From: Paenibacillus roseus
GTDB taxonomy: Bacteria; Bacillota; Bacilli; Paenibacillales; Paenibacillaceae
Assembly: GCF_016424485.1 (NCBI RefSeq)
Contig: NZ_JAELUP010000004.1
Coordinates: 1-64,000, forward strand
Direction of reading: 5' to 3'
DNA: 64,000 bases
Below are positions 1 through 8,917 of this stretch, one piece after another (positions within the stretch are counted from its first letter, which is position 1; every line of letters starts with the position of its first letter). The notes beneath the pieces were generated by a model that saw only the letters and a list, made by a program, of their open reading frames with translations, was not told the DNA's origin and searched no databases. Both the position numbers and the translations under genes were made by a program.

Positions 1-2
1 TG

Positions 3-3000
3 GGCAAAGGGGATGTTCGTCCGCAGCCGGAAGCGGCGCCGGAGTTGTATCCAACGCCTGTACCAGAGCCTGGAACTGATCCAGATACGACCAAGCTTCC
101 GACCAGCCCGCCAATTCCAGTCGGAACGGGCAACCATCTGGTCGTGAAGGTGTCGTCGAGCAAGATTGCAACGCCAAAAGCGGGCGACCTCGCTCCGAGC
201 GTTGGCGTAATCAATCCGTATACGCCGGGCAGCAATATCCCGGGCGTTGATCCGGTGGTTAACAAGTACATCGGGATTTACGAAGTAGACAGCAACAATA
301 AAGTGGTGAAGTTCACTCTGATCGTACTGGGCAAAGGGGATGTGAAACCTAATCCAATAGCGGCTCCAGACTTTAATCCAGTACCAATTCCAGTACCGGG
401 CAGCAATCCAGGCACTACCAAGCTCCCGACCGATCCACCAATCGCGGTCGGAGTGGGCAACCATCTGGTCGTCAAAGTTTCGGGCAGTGCTATCGCAACG
501 CCTAACGCAGGAGATGACGGGCCAAGCGGTTCGGGCGTAATTAACCCGTATAAGGCGGGCGATGACATTCCGGGTGTAGACGCAGAGGTATATCGCTATA
601 TCGGATTGTATGAAGTAGATGCTTTGGGCAAAGTGGTGAAGTTCCATCTGATTGAGTTGGGTCAGGGGGACATTTCTTCCGTGTCAACTGGTTTGCAGCA
701 AGACCGGGAGCTATTGGCCATCGGATATCAATCAGGGGATCATCAAAACCATGTGACCAAAACGCTCTATCTGCCTGCCAAAGGGCAATCCGGCTTGACG
801 AGCATTACTTGGCAGACCAGCGACAACGCTCATATTTTGAATAATGGACGAGTTATTCGCCCTGGGGTGGATGACGGGGATGCTTACGTCACTTTAACCG
901 CAACAATCAAAGATGATGCAACAGGGGCCGTCGCAACCAAGGTCTTTGTCTTGAAGGTCGTGAAGATGACGGACGAAGATGCTGTTCGCGAAGCGGCTAA
1001 ACAATTGACGGTAGATAACGGCATTACGTTTGCGCAAGGCGATACATGGGAAGCTGTGACGCTCAACTTCTTGATGCTGGGGGAAGGATTGTATGGAACA
1101 TCCATATCTTGGTCCTCTGCAGATTCGAGTACAATCGCAATCACGAAGCAAAATGGGCAAACGCATGCGGCAGTCCATCGTCCTCAGAGCCGAGATAAGC
1201 ATGTTGTTCTAACGGCGACAATTTCCAGAGGAGATGCTTCCGTTACGAAGACGTTTCTCATGGTTGTGAACAACCTATCCGTAACGAAGGTTGAAGGCGA
1301 GACGAGACAGCCGACGGCAAGATTGGCGGAAGCAACAGTGAATCCGGACGGTACGCCAAATAGCGACCAATTCGTCATTATGCGGACGAAGCTGTCCGAC
1401 GGGACCGGCATTGATACGGTCATTGTCGATCCGGCGAAATTGGAGCGATTGACAGATACGTTCAATCCAAGCGAAAGTCAGGAAGCGAAGCGCACCGTCG
1501 AACTGCGAATAACGCAATTGGCCGGCGATCCTGCAGATGAAATTGCTGTAGAGATTCCAAGCTCCGCCATCGCAGCGGTAGCCGACCGTAACGGATTGCT
1601 GGTTATCCGAACAGATGAAGGCAGCATCAGGATCGGCACCGATACGCTGAAGCAATTGTCGGATCAAGGGACGGACCTGTACTTCCGCCTTGTTCCTGTG
1701 AAAAACAGTACGGAGCAAGCAGAAGCGAATAAAGCGCTCCATGACGACAGTCGCGTAAAGCAGGAGACGATCGGTAAGAAACTGCAGATTTTGGGAATTC
1801 CAAGAAAGATTGAAACAAACTTGACTGGCAGCGAAACAAAGGTGACACTCCCGCTGAACAGCGCTTTGCTTGCGGCACAGAATCCGGCTTCGCTGCGCGT
1901 GTTCGTCGAGCACAGCGATGGGACAAAAGAGTTGTTAAGCGGCGATATTCAGTATGAGAATGGAACACCGACGGGAGTCGAGATCGCAATCAACCGATTT
2001 AGCCGTTTCCAAGTTTTTGTTACCCATCCGGCAGGAGGCAACGCAATCAATGGCCCGGCCCCGGAATTTTCTCCGCTGGCGACCCTTGATAAAGGCGACA
2101 AGAACGGTGCGACAAAGGTCATCGCAGGTACGCCGGAAAAAGGCAATAAACTAGTTGTAAAGGTATCAGATAAGCCAATATCCGTTCCGCGTGCTGGAGA
2201 CCAGGCTCCGTCAGGCGAAGGCGTGACGAATCCGTATGTTTCCGGAAACGATATATTCGGAGTGGATACGGAGCGGAATCGGTACATTGGGGTTTACGAA
2301 GTGGACGAAAACAACCGGATCGTAAGATTTCAGTTGCTGTACGTAACCCAGGAGAAGATTCAGAAGATCGAGGGCGCTCTGATCGACCTGCTTTTGAATG
2401 GAGTGGTGCAGAAGGATACAGCTATACTGGTAGATCGCGGAGCTGATCTGAACGCAGCAGCCCGAATTATGGTAGACAATGAAGCCATTATAGGTCTCCT
2501 GGCAAATGCGCCAAAAGGAAGCGTGCTGACGGTTCCTCAAGTATCGGATGCTTCCCATGTCGATGCAGTTGTTAATGGCGAGCTGTTGAAGCGAATGATA
2601 CAGATCGAGGGCGTGTTCCGCATCGAGGGCAGCCTGGGCGCTTATACGGTGCCTGCGGCAGCAATAAAGAGCAGTCATGTTGCCTCGGCGCTTGGCAATT
2701 CCGAGGATACGGACAACATAGTCGTGACTTTCTCGATTTCCTTGGCTGAACAAGCTGATGTGACGCATATGCAAGCAATGGCAAATCATAATCGGATGAT
2801 CCTTGCAGGAAACCCAGTACGCTTCTCAATTGCTGCGGAGTGGAATGGAAAACTGACGGAAATCGATAAGTTTGACGGTTATGTGCATAGAGAAATCCGA
2901 ATCCCGCTCGATGTACAAACGGCGGTGACAACGGGCGTTTCTATTAACAAGGATGGCAGTCTGTTGCATATGCCGACGCGAATCGAAGTTCGCGACGGTG

Positions 3001-3629
3001 TACGCTATGCCATTATCAATAGCTTGTACAATGGAGTGTTTGCGCTTATTGACAAGAAGGTTGCTTTCCAGGATGTGAAAGGGCACTGGGCGGCAGCCGC
3101 AATCGCTGAAATGACAGCGAGAAACGTAGTCGTGGGGACTACGAAGGATAAGTTCGAGCCAAATCGCTTTATAACGCGCGCCGAGTTCGCCACCATTCTT
3201 GTGCGATCGCTTGGCCTCAAGAACGATGCGAGCGAGGGTGAGAGCTTCAGCGACGTTCATAAGAACGATTGGTTCTATGATTCCGTTTCTGCAGCAGTGA
3301 AGTTCAAGCTGGTATACGGTTACAGCACAGGAGAGTTCAAGCCGCTGGAGCGTATTTCCCGTGAAGAGGCGTTGACGATCCTGGCAAGAGCCATGGAAAT
3401 TGCGGACCTGCATAAGGAGCTTCAAGCTAGTGAAGTGGAGTCGTTGTTGGCCGCTTTTGCAGACTGGAATGAAGTTTCTGAATGGGCCCGCAAGGGAATA
3501 ACAGAGACGGTAGAGGCTGGGCTTGTTCAAGGACGTGCGACAAATGGACTTGCGCCCAAAGCCAAGATTACGAGAGCCGAAGCAGTCACAATCATAGAGA
3601 GACTATTGCGGGCTTCAAAATTGATTTAA
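3..3629 (+). CDS. SLH-anchored multi-repeat surface protein (5' end outside window)
   Basis: The frame is open from base 3, and the residues before the first possible start continue a repeat seen again downstream, so the true start lies upstream. A roughly 100-residue repeat containing GNHLVVKVS, PSG.GV.NPY and YIG.YEVD occurs near in-window residues 29-115, 130-220 and 695-780. Two atrophied bacterial Ig-like domains follow the second copy (about 232-430; motifs SITWQTSDN and SISWSSADS). Three SLH domains close the protein (about 1019-1075, 1080-1136, 1148-1208) with the usual GHWA, ITRAEF and ISREEA motifs, so it should bind pyruvylated secondary cell-wall polymer. A Pro-rich linker joins the first repeats. 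It is an envelope structural or adhesive protein; the ligand is unknown. The Ig-like fold resembles that of the giant protein at the right edge of the window. Confidence 0.9.
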   Translation, partial: GKGDVRPQPEAAPELYPTPVPEPGTDPDTTKLPTSPPIPVGTGNHLVVKVSSSKIATPKAGDLAPSVGVINPYTPGSNIPGVDPVVNKYIGIYEVDSNNKVVKFTLIVLGKGDVKPNPIAAPDFNPVPIPVPGSNPGTTKLPTDPPIAVGVGNHLVVKVSGSAIATPNAGDDGPSGSGVINPYKAGDDIPGVDAEVYRYIGLYEVDALGKVVKFHLIELGQGDISSVSTGLQQDRELLAIGYQSGDHQNHVTKTLYLPAKGQSGLTSITWQTSDNAHILNNGRVIRPGVDDGDAYVTLTATIKDDATGAVATKVFVLKVVKMTDEDAVREAAKQLTVDNGITFAQGDTWEAVTLNFLMLGEGLYGTSISWSSADSSTIAITKQNGQTHAAVHRPQSRDKHVVLTATISRGDASVTKTFLMVVNNLSVTKVEGETRQPTARLAEATVNPDGTPNSDQFVIMRTKLSDGTGIDTVIVDPAKLERLTDTFNPSESQEAKRTVELRITQLAGDPADEIAVEIPSSAIAAVADRNGLLVIRTDEGSIRIGTDTLKQLSDQGTDLYFRLVPVKNSTEQAEANKALHDDSRVKQETIGKKLQILGIPRKIETNLTGSETKVTLPLNSALLAAQNPASLRVFVEHSDGTKELLSGDIQYENGTPTGVEIAINRFSRFQVFVTHPAGGNAINGPAPEFSPLATLDKGDKNGATKVIAGTPEKGNKLVVKVSDKPISVPRAGDQAPSGEGVTNPYVSGNDIFGVDTERNRYIGVYEVDENNRIVRFQLLYVTQEKIQKIEGALIDLLLNGVVQKDTAILVDRGADLNAAARIMVDNEAIIGLLANAPKGSVLTVPQVSDASHVDAVVNGELLKRMIQIEGVFRIEGSLGAYTVPAAAIKSSHVASALGNSEDTDNIVVTFSISLAEQADVTHMQAMANHNRMILAGNPVRFSIAAEWNGKLTEIDKFDGYVHREIRIPLDVQTAVTTGVSINKDGSLLHMPTRIEVRDGVRYAIINSLYNGVFALIDKKVAFQDVKGHWAAAAIAEMTARNVVVGTTKDKFEPNRFITRAEFATILVRSLGLKNDASEGESFSDVHKNDWFYDSVSAAVKFKLVYGYSTGEFKPLERISREEALTILARAMEIADLHKELQASEVESLLAAFADWNEVSEWARKGITETVEAGLVQGRATNGLAPKAKITRAEAVTIIERLLRASKLI

Positions 3630-3680
3630 GCTAACGGCGGAAGTTTGTAAGATAACCCGTCTACCAGATATTACAGAGAA

Positions 3681-3706
3681 ACAGGACCTTGCGGGGTCCT
3701 GTTTTT
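3681..3706 (+). terminator. Rho-independent terminator of the SLH protein gene
   Basis: A perfect 8-bp stem (ACAGGACC / GGTCCTGT) with loop TTGCG is followed by TTTTT, 51 bases after the stop codon. Confidence 0.9.
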
Positions 3707-3714
3707 CGTTATTG

Positions 3715-3800
3715 GTGCGACCGGCATGGGCGATAACTCGGCGGTGAAAGTCCGCTACAGGCTTGGCAGTAGGAACTGTTAGCTCGGGGAAACGAAGAAA
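3715..3800 (+). mobile_element. group II intron 5'-end relic
   Basis: The stretch begins GTGCGAC and contains GGCGGTGAAAGTCC and AGGAACTGTTAGC, which I recognise from the 5' domain I of bacterial group II introns. It starts 8 bases after the T-run of a terminator, the usual insertion position of group IIC introns. The similarity fades after about 85 bases, and no reverse transcriptase frame or domain V/VI follows, so only a fragment remains. The identification is from memory of intron sequences. Confidence 0.6.
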
Positions 3801-3836
3801 AAAATAAACGTTTCGCAGACTTATTTTGCCTGAAAC

Positions 3837-3862
3837 ATTCCTTTACAGGAATATTCCTTTAG
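3837..3862 (+). promoter_or_regulatory. direct repeat upstream of arsR-type gene, possible operator
   Basis: ATTCCTTTA occurs twice, 16 bases apart, separated by AGGAAT, in the AT-rich region directly before the ArsR-family gene. The spacing (about 1.5 helical turns) and position would suit autorepression by that regulator. This is inference. Confidence 0.4.
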
Positions 3863-3891
3863 TGTAATATATAACTAAGGGGGGGGACCGC

Positions 3892-4230
3892 ATGAACACG
3901 GCAATGTTGACTGCACTCGCCGAACCCAACCGGTTACACATAATCGAGCTTCTTCGAGATGGTGGTCCACTCACAATAGGAGAAATTACCAGCCGTCTCG
4001 AACTGAATCAACCTCAGACATCCAAACATGTTCGTGTACTCAGCGAGGCGGGTCTTGTCGAGGTAGAGCCAGTTGCCAATCGACGAATTATCAAATTGCG
4101 CCCCGAGCCGTTTCAACAACTCGATAGTTGGCTGGAAACTTTTCGGTCGATGTGGGAAGATCGGTTGGATCGCTTGGATGATTATTTACGCGAGATACAG
4201 GCACAAGATAAAACATTCGATCAAAGCTGA
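3892..4230 (+). CDS. ArsR-family winged-helix repressor (SdpR-like)
   Basis: A 112-residue DNA-binding protein made almost entirely of one winged helix. The N-terminus (TALAEPNRLHIIELL) and the recognition-helix region (LNQPQTSKHVRVLSEAGLV, about residues 38-56) are typical of ArsR proteins of the SdpR/YczG kind. No cysteine-based metal site is visible, so a metal is probably not the signal. The ATG follows a G-rich ribosome site (AAGGGGGGGG). The gene sits directly before two AHSA1/SRPBCC genes, a pairing very common in Bacillales and Actinobacteria, where the regulator is thought to control the AHSA1 partner. A divided repeat upstream may be its operator. Confidence 0.9.
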   Translation: MNTAMLTALAEPNRLHIIELLRDGGPLTIGEITSRLELNQPQTSKHVRVLSEAGLVEVEPVANRRIIKLRPEPFQQLDSWLETFRSMWEDRLDRLDDYLREIQAQDKTFDQS

Positions 4231-4319
4231 TTGTCAGGTGTATAAGCGTTCGCCTTCCAAATGAGGAGGATGGCTGCTTTTAACCAAATAACGTACTCAA
4301 AGCAAGAGGAGGAAACAAG

Positions 4320-4835
4320 ATGTCAGAAAACCAAGCAACTGAAAACGAATTGATGATTACACGTGTCTTCGACGCTCCCCGTGAGTTGGTGTTTAAAGCT
4401 TGGACGGAGCCGGAGCGGTTGGCGCAATGGTGGGGGCCGAAAGGCTACGAACTGCAAATCTCGAAACTCGATCTGCGTCCCGGCGGCATCTTCCTTGGCA
4501 GCCAGCGCTCGCCTGAAGGACATGTGATGTGGGGGAAATTTGTTTACCAAGAAGTCAATGCTCCGGAGAAACTGGTCTTCATCCAATCGTTTTCCGATCA
4601 AGAAGGCAACACGATCCGGGCTCCGTTCAGCGGAACGTGGCCGCTCGAAGTGATCAATCACTTGACGTTAACCGAAAGCGAAGGAAAAACGACGCTTACA
4701 CTAAGAGGCGGTCCGTTTAACGCCACTGAGGAAGAACGCGCCACCTTCGAGAGTATGCGCCCGCATGTACAGCAAGGATTCGTCGGGACATTTGATCAAC
4801 TTGATGCGTTCTTGGAACAAGACTTGAACCGTTAA
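4320..4835 (+). CDS. AHSA1-type SRPBCC domain protein
   Basis: A 171-residue cytosolic protein of the START-like SRPBCC superfamily (activator of Hsp90 ATPase homologue 1-like). The family signature runs from FDAPRELVFKAWTEPE to WWGPKGY (about residues 17-43), with LRPGG and a C-terminal helix (GTFDQLDAFLEQ). These proteins have a deep hydrophobic pocket; ligand and function are unknown in most bacteria, including here. A strong AGAGGAGG precedes the ATG. It lies 89 bases after the ArsR gene and before a paralogue of similar length, so these genes are probably one transcript under ArsR control. Confidence 0.88.
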   Translation: MSENQATENELMITRVFDAPRELVFKAWTEPERLAQWWGPKGYELQISKLDLRPGGIFLGSQRSPEGHVMWGKFVYQEVNAPEKLVFIQSFSDQEGNTIRAPFSGTWPLEVINHLTLTESEGKTTLTLRGGPFNATEEERATFESMRPHVQQGFVGTFDQLDAFLEQDLNR

Positions 4836-4925
4836 TTACTGCGTGGGAATATTGGAATATAGGAAAAAATGGGATGAAAACTGAGCAAAAGCCTATTACT
4901 TACCTAAATAAGGAGGAAAAACACG

Positions 4926-5423
4926 ATGAGTCAACAGGCAAATAAAGCAACAACTCGAGTAGAAGGACAAGCATTAATCATTGAGCGTATTTTCGAAGCA
5001 CCGCGCGAGTTGGTGTGGGATGCTTGGACAAAGCCGGAGCATGTGTCCCGCTGGTGGGGTCACGGCGGAGTACCCCTCCATGCCTGCGAGATCGATTTGC
5101 GAGTGGGTGGCACTTACCGATATGTTCAGTTGGGTCCGGATGGGACCGAGTTTCCTATTATCGGTACGTATCGAGAAATCGTGAAGCCCGAGCGACTGAA
5201 CTATACGATGATTTTTGACATTGCCCCGTATAATGAGCATGAATCCGTCGTTTTCGATACGTTTGAACAGCTTGAAGGCGGTAAAACCAAATTGACGATG
5301 CGCACGGAATATGCTTCTGCTGAAGCCCTTCAAGGCTCGCTGGCTTCCGGCGCGGAGCAAGGCGCGATTGCATCCATGGAACGTTACGCTGACTATTTGA
5401 CCAAGTTGCAACAGGAAGCCTAA
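4926..5423 (+). CDS. second AHSA1-type SRPBCC domain protein
   Basis: A 165-residue paralogue of the preceding protein. It shows the same start (IFEAPRELVWDAWTKPE, WWGHGG), the LRVGG turn and the closing helix (MERYADYLTKLQ). The two copies differ through most of their length, so the duplication is old or they were acquired separately. The ATG has AAGGAGG eight to nine bases upstream. It probably belongs to the ArsR operon. No enzymatic residues can be assigned. Confidence 0.88.
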   Translation: MSQQANKATTRVEGQALIIERIFEAPRELVWDAWTKPEHVSRWWGHGGVPLHACEIDLRVGGTYRYVQLGPDGTEFPIIGTYREIVKPERLNYTMIFDIAPYNEHESVVFDTFEQLEGGKTKLTMRTEYASAEALQGSLASGAEQGAIASMERYADYLTKLQQEA

Positions 5424-5445
5424 TATCCATCGATAAGAGAGGACT

Positions 5446-5793
5446 GTGTTGAAAATGAACCCAGAAGTATCCACATTTATTGAAAATCTGTCTTCGCCAT
5501 GGCAAGTTCAATTATGCGATCAGCTTCGGCAAATGGTCCATGAGACGATTCCGGGAGTGGAAGAGAAGATTCAATACAAGAAACCGCATTTTCTGAAGAA
5601 CGGGCAATTCGCTGCCGTCATTTCTCCTTCGAAAGATGCAATTGCATTCATGATCATGAATGCAGTCGGCATGGCGTTTCCGAAAGGCTTCGAGGGGCCG
5701 GCCGAACGGAAGTGGATCAAGCTGCGCGAAGGAGATAAGCCCGACCTGGCCCAATTGTCCGGGTATCTGAAGCAAGCATCCGAGTCGCTGTAA
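5446..5793 (+). CDS. DUF1801 domain protein
   Basis: About 112-115 residues. The pattern LRQMVHETIPGVEEKIQYKKPHF followed by a lysine/glycine-rich sheet and a final helix matches DUF1801 (YdhG-like) proteins, small iron-binding-like or chaperone-like folds of unknown function. The start is uncertain: GTG at 5446 is almost on top of the AGAGAGGA ribosome site, TTG at 5449 has a 5-base gap and ATG at 5455 an 11-base gap; I favour 5449 or 5455. It lies 22 bases after the SRPBCC gene. DUF1801 and AHSA1 genes are frequent neighbours, which supports a common operon ending at the terminator downstream. Confidence 0.85.
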   Translation: MLKMNPEVSTFIENLSSPWQVQLCDQLRQMVHETIPGVEEKIQYKKPHFLKNGQFAAVISPSKDAIAFMIMNAVGMAFPKGFEGPAERKWIKLREGDKPDLAQLSGYLKQASESL

Positions 5794-5830
5794 TTGGGAA
5801 AGCAGCAGTTTTTTAGAGGATATAGCAAAG

Positions 5831-5867
5831 AGAGAGTGGAGATAGGGATCTTCACTCTTTTTATTTT
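5831..5867 (+). terminator. terminator of the ArsR/SRPBCC/DUF1801 operon
   Basis: Stem AGAGAGTG-AGAT / ATCT-CACTCT with loop AGGG, followed by a T-rich tail (TTTTTATTTTT), starting 38 bases after the DUF1801 stop codon. Confidence 0.8.
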
Positions 5868-5889
5868 TATCGAAAGAGAGGTTTAATCG

Positions 5890-6164
5890 ATGCAAGTATC
5901 CGATGTGAGTTCCGAAGTCACGCATCATGAGGTAAACGGCCCGTGCGGAAAGCGGATCGAGCCCTGGCGCCGGATTTAGCAAGAGGGACCATGCTCCTGT
6001 TGATTTCGTTGGCGAATTGCGCGGTTTTTTTCTTTGCTACCGCTCCGAAAGTTGAAGAGCATCCTCAAGGAATGGAACGACTGTATAACATCTTTTCGTT
6101 CATGTTCATCCATGCGCGTACCTGCTCCATGTTCGCCATTATGTTCGGATACGGGATCGAATGA
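5890..6164 (+). pseudogene. DUF418 (YeiB-like) membrane protein, N-terminal remnant
   Basis: The ATG at 5890 opens a frame that stops at 'RRI*'; a neighbouring frame then continues RALAPDLARGTMLLLISLANCA and ends MFAIMFGYGIE*. Together they match the start of DUF418 proteins (R...LD.LRG.ALLGILL.N, and the later LFALLFGYG). The gene is frameshifted near 5945 and cut off after the second motif, where a serine recombinase fragment follows directly. Confidence 0.65.
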
Positions 6165-6387
6165 GAAATATAAGGGCGATGTTCTTCAAGGAAAGACCTT
6201 TACGCTCGATCCTATCTCTAAACGGAGACTTTTAGTAAGAGCGGAATCTGTACTGATGGAGCAGAACAGCCAAAAACAGTTGACTAAAGTCATAAACGAA
6301 ATTCAAGCTCTTGAAAATAAGCGGTGCAGCTTGATCGACTTGCATTTGGATGATAAGATAGATCGACCAAGTTCTGCCTACGTTTGA
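6163..6387 (+). pseudogene. large serine recombinase remnant, internally deleted
   Basis: EKYKGDVLQGKTFTLDPISKRRL is characteristic of the recombinase domain of large serine integrases (CcrB/TnpX/TndX type). The frame then jumps to a coiled-coil-like segment (NEIQALENKRCSLIDLHLDDKID) that normally lies near the C-terminus of those enzymes, so the zinc ribbon and intervening region are missing. The fragment abuts the broken DUF418 gene, suggesting that a mobile element once sat here. Confidence 0.6.
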
Positions 6388-6514
6388 TCGAAGTGTACTT
6401 GAAAGTGTCGTTGATGTAAGTGTTTATACATGTATATAAACTGTACTCAAAATAGCAACGATTCAAAAAATAATTGGACGTACATCTGCCGTTTTGCAGA
6501 AAAGAAAGGATTTA

Positions 6515-7519
6515 ATGATGTATCAAGGCAAGTTACGAAAAATCACCATCATACTGTTAGCATTATATACCGTTTTGACCTTATATTTTTTGTATATAGG
6601 TTTCGGCAGAGCTGCTTTTCTTCAAGATTCTGGCATGCGATATAGTCTAATACCTGAAGGGATTCCTTTACACTTTCCAATGGGAAGGAACTTTCACATT
6701 TGGTTTTTTGAGTTTGGCAACTTTGTAGCATTTATACCTTTTGGAATTGTCATCCCGCTTCTGTTTCGTTGTAATTTCATTCGATTTATAACCTTATTTA
6801 TTCTGTCTATTACGATCCTTGAGATCTTACAAATGCTTTCTCGTTTAGGCTCCTTTGATATTGACGATATCATCATTAATACATTAGGGGCGGCGGTAGG
6901 ATTTTGGGCACAGCGGTTGGTGCACCGTGATCGAGATAAATTTAAAGGGATCTGTCGAATCATCGTAACAGCCATTGTACTTTCGATTGGAGTCATTGTT
7001 ATCGTTGGTGGCATCAATAATTATTTAGAAAAGGGAGGCGGCGAAGTCGTAGCCCTGAATGAACTTACACTAAAAAATGGGCCTGTACTGTGGGATGAAA
7101 CCCTCTTAAGTTTTACTTCAGTCCGAAAAAAGGTTGAGCCTCAAATCAATGTATACAGTAGAAAAAATACAAGAACGAACGAGTTTACGTATCTTTTAAA
7201 TGGCCAATATACGAGAATAGCAGGCAATGCCGCTATACCAGATGATGTAATCAACACTGCAAGCAATGGGAGAAGTGACATCATTTTTATTGCAGATGGC
7301 ACAGAAATTTATTCATTGGGTTTATCAACTGAAATCGGATCGAATCAGCCTGCTTTTCAAATCCCTTTAAACGGAGTAAACGAACTTACCATTCAATTAA
7401 TTAATGATGATCCAGATCCGGCTACAAATGCCGTGATGTGGGATATTACAGTTACAGAAGTAAACACGGGACAAATGATTATAAACCGTATTAAAGAAAA
7501 ATTAAGATCGTTATTCTAA
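6515..7519 (+). CDS. VanZ-like membrane protein with extra C-terminal domain
   Basis: A 334-residue membrane protein. The ATG at 6515 is chosen because AGAAAGGA lies five bases upstream; an in-frame TTG at 6494 has no such site. TM segments lie at about residues 10-32, 65-85, 92-110 and 145-165. The stretch FGNFVAFIPFGIVIPLL through LEILQMLSRLGSFDIDDIIINTLGAAVG is the VanZ-like core (LGN...F.P.G; E..Q......FDI.D...N..G), a family linked to teicoplanin resistance but mostly of unknown role. About 160 residues after the membrane part look like a soluble beta-rich extracellular domain, longer than standard VanZ proteins. No partner gene is evident; both sides are decayed DNA. Confidence 0.85.
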   Translation: MMYQGKLRKITIILLALYTVLTLYFLYIGFGRAAFLQDSGMRYSLIPEGIPLHFPMGRNFHIWFFEFGNFVAFIPFGIVIPLLFRCNFIRFITLFILSITILEILQMLSRLGSFDIDDIIINTLGAAVGFWAQRLVHRDRDKFKGICRIIVTAIVLSIGVIVIVGGINNYLEKGGGEVVALNELTLKNGPVLWDETLLSFTSVRKKVEPQINVYSRKNTRTNEFTYLLNGQYTRIAGNAAIPDDVINTASNGRSDIIFIADGTEIYSLGLSTEIGSNQPAFQIPLNGVNELTIQLINDDPDPATNAVMWDITVTEVNTGQMIINRIKEKLRSLF

Positions 7520-7529
7520 GGTTCAAAAC

Positions 7530-7640
7530 AAGTGGCATTACATTTATATGTTTATCGACTTGTTGAATGGAGAAACCATTGGGCATAGCGCGGGGCCAAA
7601 CAAGGATGCGGCTCTTATTCAGTTATTAAGATTTGAGTAG
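7530..7640 (+). pseudogene. IS3-family transposase (OrfB) fragment
   Basis: The frame reads KWHYIYMFIDLLNGETIGHS-AGPNKDAALIQ, matching the integrase core of IS3-family OrfB around the first catalytic Asp (W.Y....IDL..R.IIG.S.GP.K.A.L). It ends at a stop after about 36 codons, with nothing recognisable before or after, so it is a short relic. Confidence 0.6.
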
Positions 7641-7672
7641 GCCTTAAAATTTACATTCCAGGAAGTGATAAA

Positions 7673-8728
7673 GTGATGAGTGTGTACCAAGTTGATACCC
7701 TAGTAATCGGTGCAGGTCAAGCCGGTCTTTCTATAGCGTACTTTTTGAAAAAGTACCAACACAATTTTATTATTATCGACCAAGGAGATGAGATTGGGGA
7801 GGTATGGAGAAAACGTTATGACTCATTAATTTTGTTTACTCCCCGATGGTACAGCAGTTTGCCGGGGCTGCCCTTGGAAGGAGATGCGGAAGGATGTGCA
7901 ACAAAAGACGAAATTTCCGATTATTTGAAAAAATATGTTGAGACGTTCAACCTTCCCGTCCATTTACGCACGAACGTGCATTTGTTGAAAAAAACGCCAA
8001 CTGGATTTGTTGCAGAAACAAGTCAAGGCACTTTTATTTCCAAAAAAGTTATCATTGCCACAGGCCCTTTTCAGAAACCGTTCTTTCCAGTGCATCTATC
8101 GGAATCTCTTCCAGGCGATGTCCTTCAACTCCACTCATCTCATTACAGTAACTCGAACCAGTTAAAGAATGGCAATGTTTTAATTGTGGGAGCAGGAAAT
8201 TCCGGGGCTCAAATTGCAGTGGAGCTTGCTAATGAACGAGAAGTATGGATTTCCAGCGGTCATTCATTGAAGTACATGCCTGTGCGACTTTTTGGGAAAA
8301 GTATATTTTGGTGGTTTCGGAAAGCAGGAATTTTGAAAGCAAGCATTGATTCCGTTTTTGGTCAAGCGCTTTACCGACGTCCCGATCCGATTTTCGGTCA
8401 AGATTTGAAATTACTAATAAACGATGGAAAAGTGAGAATGAAACCGCGCGCAATCAAAGTAGTAGACGGAGAGATTGAGTTTGAGGATCAAAGTTGTTTA
8501 AAATTCAATAATATTATTTGGGCGACAGGCTTTTATTCAGATTATTCATGGCTTGATATTCCTGAAGCATTGAATGAGAAGGGGAAGCCCATTCATGATC
8601 GAGGTATCAGTTCGGTAGCCAATTTGTTTTTCCTCGGCCTCCCTTGGCAATACCGACGAGGATCGGCGTTAATAGGCGGTGTAGGGGAGGATGCTAAGTA
8701 TGTGATGGATTACATATCTCGGAATTGA
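7673..8728 (+). CDS. flavin-containing monooxygenase-like NAD(P)/FAD oxidoreductase (CzcO family)
   Basis: A 351-residue cytosolic flavoprotein. An N-terminal FAD-binding Rossmann motif (VIGAGQAGLSIAYFL, about residues 11-25), the GEVWRKRYDSLILFTP stretch typical of CzcO/YhiN-type monooxygenases, and a second dinucleotide motif for NADPH (LIVGAGNSGAQIAVEL, about 171-186) are visible. ATGFYSDYSW near residue 285 is the late FAD-contact motif. Related proteins oxidise small organic compounds or serve as oxidoreductases near metal-resistance genes; the substrate is unknown. GTG at 7673 or ATG at 7676 is the start. A cadmium-type P-ATPase remnant lies just downstream, in keeping with the frequent link of this family to metal-efflux genes. 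Confidence 0.88.
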   Translation: MMSVYQVDTLVIGAGQAGLSIAYFLKKYQHNFIIIDQGDEIGEVWRKRYDSLILFTPRWYSSLPGLPLEGDAEGCATKDEISDYLKKYVETFNLPVHLRTNVHLLKKTPTGFVAETSQGTFISKKVIIATGPFQKPFFPVHLSESLPGDVLQLHSSHYSNSNQLKNGNVLIVGAGNSGAQIAVELANEREVWISSGHSLKYMPVRLFGKSIFWWFRKAGILKASIDSVFGQALYRRPDPIFGQDLKLLINDGKVRMKPRAIKVVDGEIEFEDQSCLKFNNIIWATGFYSDYSWLDIPEALNEKGKPIHDRGISSVANLFFLGLPWQYRRGSALIGGVGEDAKYVMDYISRN

Positions 8729-8772
8729 TCTATCTGTGAATGTTTCATTCTGCAACTATGAAGGAGGGAGCT

Positions 8773-8907
8773 TTGTATACAAGACATAGCACTGGTGTTA
8801 GATGGTTTTTTGCATCCATGTGGGAGGCAGTATTCGCCGACGTTGGAGTTACGGTGCTTGCTGTAGTTAATGCAATGAGAGTTTTGAAGACACAGCCTAA
8901 TCTTTGA
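8773..8907 (+). pseudogene. heavy-metal P1B-type ATPase, C-terminal remnant
   Basis: The frame ends with FADVGVTVLAVVNAMRVLK before the stop, the hallmark C-terminus of CadA/ZntA-type metal-translocating ATPases (final membrane helix pair). Only about 44 codons remain; the catalytic DKTG and ATP-binding parts are absent. By chance or reuse, AAGGAGGGAG stands just before the TTG at 8773. Confidence 0.65.
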
Positions 8908-8917
8908 TTCATCTTAA

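Noticed and set aside
278..2931. Minus-strand ORFs inside the SLH protein gene
   Set aside because: They are shadows of the strongly coding plus frame, with no ribosome sites or recognisable domains.
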